Shown here piece by piece: positions 5,081 to 10,708 of a stretch of DNA of 10,708 bases. The notes under the pieces were generated by a model. That model did no database searches. It saw nothing but the letters and a program-made list of their open reading frames with translations, and was not told the DNA's origin. This stretch comes from Desulfobacterales bacterium C00003106. GTDB taxonomy: Bacteria > Desulfobacterota > Desulfobacteria > Desulfobacterales > C00003106. Every line of letters starts with the position of its first letter. Positions within the stretch are counted from its first letter, which is position 1. Both the position numbers and the translations under genes were made by a program. The stretch covers positions 1 to 10,708 of the forward strand of contig MAXM01000047.1 in NCBI GenBank assembly GCA_001751015.1, written 5' to 3'.

Positions 5081-7339
5081 ATGAGGCACCCGGATACCGG
5101 AATACAATCTATGTCTTGTGTTTTGCATTTTGCTCTTTGCATTGTTCTTGTTCTGCTTTTTGCATGCGGCGGCTGTAAAACGGAATTTCTCCCCCCGTCG
5201 CTGGTGGCGCCGTCAGACGCGGAAACAGTGACGGCAGCCAGCGTCAGCTTTGAGTGGAATTCCGTAGCAGGGGCGTCAAAATATCGGATTCAGGTCTCAA
5301 CATACAATGACTTTACTTTCACTGCAATTGACGAAACTGTTACAACCACGTCATATCATTCACTAAGCACTCCTGCCGGAGCATGCTGGTGGAGGGTGAG
5401 GGGAATAGACAGCCATGATAATGAAGGTGACTGGTCAGAGGTGTGGAGCTTCACGTTTGCAAACGCCTCCACGCCCGCAAATGTGAGCGCCGCGCCAGGA
5501 GATGGAAAGGTGACAACGAGTTGGTATAGCGTTGCCGGAGTAACATCATACAATATCTACCGGTCAACAGGCAGCGGGGTCTCAAAAACCGACCATGAAA
5601 GGGTGGTTGAGGGGATCACGACGACATCGTACACGCACACAGACCTTGCGAATGGCGCAACTTATTACTTTGTAGTCACGGCAGTGAATACCTACGGAGA
5701 AAGCGATGAGTCCGGTGAAGTCTCAGCCACGCCTTCGGTGATAACCCGGGATATGGACAGAATTCACTTGGAACCCATATCAGAGGATCATGGAGAATTC
5801 GGGTGGTCGGTCACGTCCGGGGATTTCAATGGAGACGGATTAAGAGATGTCGTGGTGAGTGATCCGGTTGCCGATGGACTATCCCCTAATACCGGTGAAG
5901 TCTATGTATACTATGGAAACCCCGAGTTCCCGGTTATGCCCGATGAAACCCTTACAGACCCGGATGAGGGTGAGGGAGACGAATTCGGATTTTATGTTGC
6001 TTCGGCCGGTGATACAGATGGTGATGGATACGATGATCTTGTCGTTGCGACGGGTTGGGGTGTTGACAAGGTCTTTCTGTTCCCGGGAAGTCCGACAGGA
6101 TTGCAGAATGAGACCGAAAAAGGAATCAGTGTGCAAGGATTGAAGAACCGGTTCGGCAAAGCGCTCACACTGCCGGAATTGCAGAAACAGACCATGCCGC
6201 GGGCATTGAAGAACCAGCCCAATGACGCGCTCATGCCGCCCGACGGGTATTCGGGATACGGTTTTGGCCACGGGATTTCTAAAGGGGGTGACATTAATGG
6301 CGATGGATACAGTGACATCCTGATTGCTGTAAACGGGTCGTACGTCTGTGTCTATTATGGGTCCGAGTCCGGCATAAGCGGCGAACCGGACTCGGTGGTT
6401 TCACTTGTTAATAACAACCCGGACGCTGTTTTTGTCGAAGTCTCTATCATCGGTGACATAAACGGAGATGGCTTCGATGATGCGGCGGTAAATAATCGCA
6501 ACAAAGGTCCCATTTCCCATACCGATATCTATGTCTATTACGGGTCAAGCGCAGGAATTAGCGCGTACTCAGACAGCCTCACGGTGGATGCGGGCCGTGA
6601 ATTAGAATACGGTTTTTCTATTGTCCTTTCCCCGGCTGGGGATCATAATCATGACGGGATTTCGGACCTTTTGGTTGGCAATCAATGGGAGTCAGAGAGC
6701 TTTGATTACGCAGGTGAAGCATATATCTTCTCCGGGTCATATTCCGGGGTTTCTGATTCTCCTGTAACCCTTGTTAACCCCGGGCCAAGTTATAATGTAA
6801 GGTTTGGTAACGATGTTGACGGGATAGGAGACTTCAACTATGATGGCATCGACGATGTGGTTGTCGGGTGCCCTTATGATGGTTTTGCCGCAATCTATTA
6901 TGGAACGTCTGGTGGTGCGACAGGCTCGCCTGACCTGTTCCTGGAAGAAGACGGAGAATTCGGGTGGGCAGTCTCTCAGGGCGGCGATATAACAGGCAAC
7001 GGTGAAAATTTTGTAATAATTGGCGACGAATTTGGCGGCGCATATCTGTATGCGTTTTCAAACTCGCGGCCCGTGGCAGCTACGGGAGATGATCAGACGC
7101 TTTTGTCAACAGATATTGCACAACTCGACGGCAGAGGATCGAGTGATGAAGATGGAGATATGCTGACCTTTGCCTGGTCAATCCTCTCTAAGCCTGACGG
7201 AAGCAATGCAGCGTTTTCTGATGTCACAACTCCAACGCCTGCCATCAGGTTGGACCTTCCGGGTTCGTATGCACTGCAATTGATAGTAAATGACGGGCTG
7301 GTCGATAGTGAACCGGATTCGGTCCTTGTCGCAAGGTAG
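5081..7339 (+). CDS. Secreted lipoprotein with Fn3-like, seven FG-GAP repeats and PKD/REJ-like domain
   Basis: This 752-residue protein has a hydrophobic signal segment at about 13-28 ending LLFAC, with Cys29 as the likely lipid-bearing residue. Two beta-sandwich domains follow (about 38-127 and 131-218); the second has the fibronectin-III look (NVSAAPGDGKV, YNIYRS, YYFVVTAVNTYGES). Seven FG-GAP repeats with calcium loops of type DxNGDGxxD start at 248, 311, 404, 459, 521, 584 and 636. That is the number needed for a closed integrin-alpha-like propeller; the seventh loop is degenerate (DITGNGENF). Residues about 663-752 resemble a PKD/REJ domain (LDGRGSSDEDGDMLTFAWS). Role: surface adhesion or carbohydrate/protein binding, by inference. 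The ATG at 5081 has AAAGGGAG just upstream; an ATG at 5111 would also keep the signal sequence. It lies 73 bases after the TrpF-like gene, possibly co-transcribed. Confidence 0.88.
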   Translation: MRHPDTGIQSMSCVLHFALCIVLVLLFACGGCKTEFLPPSLVAPSDAETVTAASVSFEWNSVAGASKYRIQVSTYNDFTFTAIDETVTTTSYHSLSTPAGACWWRVRGIDSHDNEGDWSEVWSFTFANASTPANVSAAPGDGKVTTSWYSVAGVTSYNIYRSTGSGVSKTDHERVVEGITTTSYTHTDLANGATYYFVVTAVNTYGESDESGEVSATPSVITRDMDRIHLEPISEDHGEFGWSVTSGDFNGDGLRDVVVSDPVADGLSPNTGEVYVYYGNPEFPVMPDETLTDPDEGEGDEFGFYVASAGDTDGDGYDDLVVATGWGVDKVFLFPGSPTGLQNETEKGISVQGLKNRFGKALTLPELQKQTMPRALKNQPNDALMPPDGYSGYGFGHGISKGGDINGDGYSDILIAVNGSYVCVYYGSESGISGEPDSVVSLVNNNPDAVFVEVSIIGDINGDGFDDAAVNNRNKGPISHTDIYVYYGSSAGISAYSDSLTVDAGRELEYGFSIVLSPAGDHNHDGISDLLVGNQWESESFDYAGEAYIFSGSYSGVSDSPVTLVNPGPSYNVRFGNDVDGIGDFNYDGIDDVVVGCPYDGFAAIYYGTSGGATGSPDLFLEEDGEFGWAVSQGGDITGNGENFVIIGDEFGGAYLYAFSNSRPVAATGDDQTLLSTDIAQLDGRGSSDEDGDMLTFAWSILSKPDGSNAAFSDVTTPTPAIRLDLPGSYALQLIVNDGLVDSEPDSVLVAR

Positions 7340-7382
7340 ACCTCGAAAGACCATGGATAATCGGATGTTGCAGTGATCTTGC

Positions 7383-8120
7383 TTAATCCCTTGCCCTGTT
7401 GACGCAGAGAAATGCAATGAAAATAAAAATACCTCCTGTGACCGCGAGAACGAGATAAGACCAGGGATCGGGCCGATCACCAAAGGATGCTGCGCGAATA
7501 GCCTTTGAGGCATGAGTAAGAGGGAGAAGAAAGAGGACCTTCTGTGCCCAGGCAGGAAGGCGGTCCACGGGAAAAAAGGTCCCTCCGAGAAAGGCCATAG
7601 GGGTAATCACAAAGCTCGTAAGCATGGCTTGGTCCGCGTGGGACTTGACCAGCATGGCCATCCCTACGGCAAGGGAGGCAAAAACAAAACTGTTTAGAAT
7701 AAGAGCGATCCAGAACAGGGCATTGCAAGAGAGCACAACACCGAACCCGAGACCAAGAATCAGGATAACGCACACGGCAAGAAAGGCCCTGGTCATTCCC
7801 GCAAGGACTTCTCCGAGGACATAGGCGATATTGCTTATCGGCGCGGCCTGGAACTCTTCAAAGATATGCCAGTAAAAGCGTGAGATATTGATCTCACTTG
7901 CGATGGCAAAGGCCTGCGTCATACTGCTCATCGCCACCAGACCCGGGATCAGAAATTCCATGTATGTGTGTCCCTCAATTTCGACCTCGCGTCCCATGGC
8001 ATAACCAAAGGCGACAAGATAGAGGAGGGGAGAAACAGACATGGAGGCAAGCATCCTGGACAGCCTCCGTTTTAGAATGAGAAGCTCTCTGTAATAAACC
8101 GCAGTCCAACCCTGTATCAT
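7383..8120 (-). CDS. ABC-2 type transporter permease
   Basis: This 245-residue integral membrane protein has about six hydrophobic segments (near 24-42, 55-75, 108-130, 133-157, 166-185 and 221-240). The ABC-2 signature lies between the last segments: FLGGTFFPVDRLP (177-189) followed by LPLTH (199-203). The cytoplasmic stretch EEFQAAPIS (88-96) is the usual coupling region. Its length and pattern fit the NodJ/DrrB class of exporters, which move polysaccharides, drugs or lipids. The substrate is unknown. The ATG overlaps the stop of the ATPase gene by 4 nt (ATGA), so the two are made together and form one transporter. It converges with the lipoprotein gene across 43 bases with no clear terminator. 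Confidence 0.94.
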   Translation of the reverse strand: MIQGWTAVYYRELLILKRRLSRMLASMSVSPLLYLVAFGYAMGREVEIEGHTYMEFLIPGLVAMSSMTQAFAIASEINISRFYWHIFEEFQAAPISNIAYVLGEVLAGMTRAFLAVCVILILGLGFGVVLSCNALFWIALILNSFVFASLAVGMAMLVKSHADQAMLTSFVITPMAFLGGTFFPVDRLPAWAQKVLFLLPLTHASKAIRAASFGDRPDPWSYLVLAVTGGIFIFIAFLCVNRARD

Positions 8121-8953
8121 TTGACTTTTTTACCTGTCAGAGCGAGAAAGGCGTCTTCCAGGTTCACTCGTCTCAACGTGAAACTCTCTTTTCGCCCGGA
8201 AGCAAATCGCTTTGCCTCCTCTCTTGTCTCGAAATAGACGCTTTTCATGCGATCGTCAATCATCCTGTCAATGGCCCACGCCCCCACACGCGCCATCAGG
8301 TTCCGGGGCGAATCAAGGGCCACGATTGTTCCTTCATCGAGAAAGGCCACGCGTTCGGCAAGGAATTCCGCTTCCTCGATGTAGTGGGTTGTGAGAAAGA
8401 TCGTGGTTCCGTTCTGCTGGATCTTTCTGATCAACTCCCATATACGCCTGCGGATATTCGCGTCCAGTCCGACTGTAGGTTCGTCAAGAAACAAAATCTT
8501 GGGAAAATGAACCAGCGCCCGCGCCATCATAACCCTTCTTTTCATCCCTCCGGAGAGATGTTTGACAAGGCTATCTTCCCTGTCTTGCAGCTCTATGTAT
8601 TGGAGGAGTTCATGAATCCTTTCGGACCTGATGTTTTTCTCCATGTGAAAGAGCCTTCCGTGGACATCAAGGTTTTCGAAGACCGTGAGTTCCTGATCAA
8701 GGTTGATCGATTGAGGAACCAGACCGCATTGCTGTTTAGCCTGGAGCGTGTTGCGCCCGATATGAAACCCGTTCAGAAAGGCGTCCCCGGAAGAATGTCT
8801 TGTAAGCCCTGTCAGTATCCTGATTGTGGTCGATTTTCCGGCCCCGTTGGGCCCGAGGTACGCAAAGAGCTCTCCTTTGGGTACATGGAGACAGATACCC
8901 TTTAATGCCTGAAGGTTCCTATAATGCTTGTTCAGGTTCTCGATCCGGATCAT
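8117..8953 (-). CDS. ABC transporter ATP-binding protein (ABC-2 partner)
   Basis: This 278-residue ATPase has all catalytic motifs: Walker A GPNGAGKST (34-42), Q-loop Gln81, signature LSGGMKRR (133-140), Walker B ILFLDEPT (153-160), D-loop GLD (162-164) and switch His190 in TTHYIEEAE. The C-terminal tail RRVNLEDAFLALTG is typical of the NodI/DrrA/CcmA-type ATPases that pair with ABC-2 permeases. The ATG lies inside the 3' end of rarA (35-nt overlap), with AAAGGG about 7 nt upstream of it. Its stop overlaps the permease start. It therefore forms a transporter with the permease and appears to be in the same operon as rarA, although the functions seem unrelated. Confidence 0.96.
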   Translation of the reverse strand: MIRIENLNKHYRNLQALKGICLHVPKGELFAYLGPNGAGKSTTIRILTGLTRHSSGDAFLNGFHIGRNTLQAKQQCGLVPQSINLDQELTVFENLDVHGRLFHMEKNIRSERIHELLQYIELQDREDSLVKHLSGGMKRRVMMARALVHFPKILFLDEPTVGLDANIRRRIWELIRKIQQNGTTIFLTTHYIEEAEFLAERVAFLDEGTIVALDSPRNLMARVGAWAIDRMIDDRMKSVYFETREEAKRFASGRKESFTLRRVNLEDAFLALTGKKVK

Positions 8954-10277
8954 GACAAGCCCTTTTTTTCCAGTCTTCCAATCTCTTTTTTACGGTCTTT
9001 TCAAAACCCCTTTCCGTGGGTCTGAAAAAGACGCGGTCTCCCAATGCTTCAGGAAGATATGCCTGGGCTGCGTATGCGTCCCGGAAATCGTGGGCGTACT
9101 TGTACCCCTTGCCGTAGCCGATCTCTTTTGTGAGTTTTGTGGGAGCATTTCGTATATGAAGAGGCACGGGGAGATACCCGGTTTTTTTTATTGTCTCTTT
9201 TATCTTTTTGTGGGCTGTGTAGATCGCGTTGCTTTTGGGTGCGGTGGCGAGATAGGCTGCGGCCTGCGCAAGCGCGAGTTCTCCCTCCGGGGGACCGAGA
9301 AATCTGAAGGCCTCCATGGCAGCCAGGGCAATCACCAGCGCCTGTGGATCGGCGATTCCTATGTCTTCTGAGGCAAATCTGACCATACGGCGCGCCACAT
9401 AAAGCGGATCTTCTCCTGCTGCGAGCATCCTTTGCATCCAGTAAAGTGCTGCGTCAGGATCGCTCCCGCGAAGGCTTTTATGCAAGGCAGAGATAAGGTT
9501 GTAGTGCTCTTCACCATTCTTGTCATACCTGAGAGCCTTTTTGAAAAGCGCCTTTTCAGCGGTCTTGAGATCAATTTGTCGGATATTTGAGCTGCCAGGC
9601 TCAACAACGTCGACGATTAACTGCAGATTGTTCAACGCTGTGCGGGCGTCACCATCTGCCGTCATTGCGATATACGCAATGACGTCCTTGTGTATAGACA
9701 GAGAAAGACGGCCCAACCCGTTTTCCGTATCCCTGATGGCATATTCCAATATGAGGATCAGTTCCTGGTCGGTAAACGGGTGGAGGAGAATGACGCGTGT
9801 CCGTGAAAGAAGGGGAGGTATGACCTCAAAAGAAGGATTTTCAGTGGTTGCTCCTATGAGAGTAATAAGGCCGCTTTCCACATGATGCAGAAAGGCGTCC
9901 TGCTGGGCCTTGTTAAAACGGTGGATCTCGTCCACAAAAAGGATACTGCGTCGCTGGTAAAGGTTGCGCTGCTTTGTCGCCTCACAAATGACAGCGCGTA
10001 TCTCCTTTACGCCGGAGAGCACCGCTGAAAAAGAGACGAAATACGCATCGGTTTCCCGGGCAATGATCATGGCAAGCGAGGTCTTGCCGCATCCCGGAGG
10101 ACCCCAGAAGATCATTGAAAATGGTTTGTCTTCTTCAATCGCCCGACGGATCAGACCGCCGCCGGCGAGTATGTGGGATTGTCCCACAAAGCCTTCCAGA
10201 TTCTTGGGCCGCATACGATCCGCCAGAGGGCGCTGAACGTTGCTTTTTTGTCCTGCGGCGTCAGCAAAGAGATCCAT
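8919..10277 (-). CDS. rarA: Replication-associated recombination protein A (AAA+ ATPase RarA/MgsA/WRNIP1 family)
   Basis: This 452-residue protein is full length for the family. It opens MDLF, then LADRMRPKNLEGFVGQSHIL. Walker A is GPPGCGKTS (59-67), Walker B SILFVDEIHRFN (111-122), sensor 1 GATTEN (142-147), arginine finger LLSRTR (156-161) and sensor 2 GDAR (209-212). The C-terminal half has the family's helical and tetramerisation regions (FASEDIGIADPQA, PVPLHIRNAPT, GYKYAHDF). RarA acts at stalled replication forks and gaps, near single-strand DNA-binding protein and the sliding clamp. The ATG at 10277 was preferred as MDLF is a common family start; a GTG five codons earlier (10292) is possible. 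Neither has a clear ribosome site. It is first in a run with the ABC transporter genes. Confidence 0.97.
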   Translation of the reverse strand: MDLFADAAGQKSNVQRPLADRMRPKNLEGFVGQSHILAGGGLIRRAIEEDKPFSMIFWGPPGCGKTSLAMIIARETDAYFVSFSAVLSGVKEIRAVICEATKQRNLYQRRSILFVDEIHRFNKAQQDAFLHHVESGLITLIGATTENPSFEVIPPLLSRTRVILLHPFTDQELILILEYAIRDTENGLGRLSLSIHKDVIAYIAMTADGDARTALNNLQLIVDVVEPGSSNIRQIDLKTAEKALFKKALRYDKNGEEHYNLISALHKSLRGSDPDAALYWMQRMLAAGEDPLYVARRMVRFASEDIGIADPQALVIALAAMEAFRFLGPPEGELALAQAAAYLATAPKSNAIYTAHKKIKETIKKTGYLPVPLHIRNAPTKLTKEIGYGKGYKYAHDFRDAYAAQAYLPEALGDRVFFRPTERGFEKTVKKRLEDWKKRACHDPDREPEQAL

Positions 10278-10287
10278 GGCTGTTCTT

Positions 10288-10305
10288 ACCACACAAGGAG
10301 GTGGT
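10288..10305 (-). promoter_or_regulatory. Small hairpin in rarA leader with anti-Shine-Dalgarno-like loop
   Basis: On the minus strand, ACCAC and GTGGT form a 5-bp stem around the loop CTCCTTGT, 10 nt before the rarA ATG. The stretch CACCTCCTT matches the 3' end of 16S rRNA rather than its complement, so it cannot act as a ribosome site for rarA. The stem is short and may be chance. Confidence 0.3.
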
Positions 10306-10322
10306 GCGCTACTACAAAAAAG

Positions 10323-10350
10323 TTGACACCAATCGATAGCCTAATGTAAT
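10323..10350 (+). promoter_or_regulatory. Sigma70-like promoter reading away from rarA into non-coding DNA
   Basis: A perfect TTGACA (10323-10328), a 16-base spacer and TGTAAT (10345-10350, 5 of 6) form a strong match on the plus strand. No gene follows within the window on that strand. Transcription would pass through the stem-loop and the repeat element and then antisense to the PHP copy. Confidence 0.5.
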
Positions 10351-10412
10351 GTTATAGTAGCTATTCAGGCAGATAGACTGAAGGTATAAACAATTGCACG
10401 GCGTTATAGGTC

Positions 10413-10457
10413 AAAATCCTCGACAACGTACCCCAATGTACGCCTTACTCGAATTTT
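10413..10457. other. Imperfect extended stem-loop
   Basis: Three paired blocks nest around a 6-nt loop: CGTAC/GTACG (10427-10431 and 10438-10442), TCGA/TCGA (10420-10423 and 10449-10452) and AAAAT/ATTTT (10413-10417 and 10453-10457), with short bulges between. It lies between the orphan promoter and the repeat element. It could be part of a structured RNA or of a repetitive extragenic element. Confidence 0.45.
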
Positions 10458-10463
10458 TCCCTC

Positions 10464-10649
10464 TAAGGAACGGGGACGAAATAACTTCCTCAAGTATGCA
10501 TCACAGCTTCAGGCCACCTTTGCCCGATCTCAAATCCCAAAAGCATCAAAATAGCTTGCTATTCCTTCAACTTTTGTGATTTGAGATCGAACAAATTTGA
10601 CCCAAATCTATGCGCCTACCTGGGAAAGTTGTTTCGTCCCCGTTCCTTA
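10464..10649. mobile_element. 186-bp non-autonomous inverted-repeat element (REPIN/MITE-like)
   Basis: Terminal arms 10464-10489 and 10622-10649 are inverted copies of about 26 bp with two mismatches; the shared core is GGAACGGGGACGAAA. Between them lies a long hairpin (10525-10589) and a 25-mer (10593-10617) shared with 2454-2478. There is no transposase gene and no room for one. The size, the inverted ends and the second decayed copy in the window fit a REP-derived element moved in trans by a REP-associated tyrosine transposase, or a small MITE. The choice between these is inference. Confidence 0.65.
10525..10589. repeat. Nested hairpin inside the repeat element
   Basis: The 19-bp arms 10525-10543 and 10571-10589 pair with a single mismatch. 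The 27-nt spacer between them contains a second perfect hairpin, AATAGC-TT-GCTATT (10549-10562). Such nested, nearly perfect structure is typical of single-strand-folding mobile elements. Confidence 0.85.
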
Positions 10650-10708
10650 TCGAAGGATGTAGAGGCAGGTCACTGGTTGAATGGATGAGCCTGTTGCGCC
10701 AACAGGAG
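10647..10708. repeat. 62-bp direct repeat, right copy
   Basis: This is the second copy of 2717-2778, with one mismatch, in the same orientation and 7930 bp away. It directly abuts the right end of the inverted-repeat element. It reaches the last base of the window, so the duplication probably continues beyond it. Confidence 0.95.
10670..10708 (-). CDS. Second copy of PHP-domain phosphatase, C-terminal 12 codons only
   Basis: The minus strand reads LLLAQQAHPFNQ then TGA, against LLLAQQAHPFNE at the end of the full PHP gene (2740-3399). The single base change alters the last residue from Glu to Gln and keeps the stop codon in place. The rest lies beyond the window, so it is unknown whether this is an intact paralogue or a fragment. 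Confidence 0.7.
   Translation of the reverse strand, partial: LLLAQQAHPFNQ

Larger units (their letters stand above)
10278..10708. other. Gene-poor stretch upstream of rarA up to the window edge
   Basis: These 431 bases hold no intact gene. They contain a leader hairpin (10288-10305), a plus-strand promoter candidate (10323-10350), an imperfect stem-loop (10413-10457), an inverted-repeat element (10464-10649), and the tail of a second PHP gene (10670-10708). A TTG-started frame of 61 codons (10394-10579) runs through the stem-loop and the element and is not credible as a gene. No clear minus-strand promoter for rarA was found. Confidence 0.7.

Noticed and set aside
10394..10579. A 61-codon plus-strand frame starting with TTG downstream of the orphan promoter
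   Set aside because: It translates straight through the stem-loop and one arm of the inverted-repeat element, has no ribosome site and no recognisable domain.
1..10708. CRISPR arrays, tRNA or rRNA genes, phage genes, defence islands
   Set aside because: No regularly spaced repeats, cloverleaf pattern, rRNA motifs, integrase or known defence domains were seen.

Overview
The window looks like chromosomal DNA of a Gram-negative environmental bacterium. A deltaproteobacterial lineage (Desulfobacterota, Syntrophia or relatives) fits best. The reasons are a diderm-type lipoprotein, moderate GC, a short stand-alone PHP phosphatase of the histidinol-phosphatase-like type, a soluble GAF-like histidine kinase, and REP-like intergenic repeats. 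This is inference from gene style; no rRNA or marker gene is present.

Layout, left to right. (1) Positions 1-2412, minus strand: a FIST-domain sensor protein and a histidine kinase whose reading frames overlap by 8 nt. The kinase runs off the left edge. A good sigma70-like promoter lies about 220 nt upstream (2637-2665). (2) Positions 2413-2739: a gene-free stretch holding that promoter, a stem-loop and a decayed copy of a repeat element. (3) Positions 2740-4015: a PHP-domain phosphatase (minus) diverging from a universal stress protein (plus). (4) Positions 4255-7339, plus strand: a divergent TrpF-like TIM-barrel protein without the usual catalytic cysteine, then a 752-residue secreted lipoprotein with fibronectin-III-like domains, a seven-repeat FG-GAP beta-propeller and a C-terminal PKD/REJ-like domain. 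(5) Positions 7383-10277, minus strand: a tightly overlapping run of rarA (AAA+ replication-repair ATPase), an ABC transporter ATPase and an ABC-2 permease. (6) Positions 10278-10708: a gene-free stretch with an orphan plus-strand promoter, a stem-loop, a 186-bp inverted-repeat element with a nested hairpin, and the last 12 codons of a second copy of the PHP gene.

Most notable: the FIST/histidine-kinase pair has the gene arrangement of the NosP/NahK-type nitric-oxide sensing systems. The PHP gene tail and its flanking repeat recur 7930 bp away with a 183-bp difference between copies, pointing to a segmental duplication. The TrpF-like protein keeps the fold signatures and the catalytic aspartate but not the cysteine, and has no trp genes beside it. 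Most of the remaining gene content is ordinary housekeeping.
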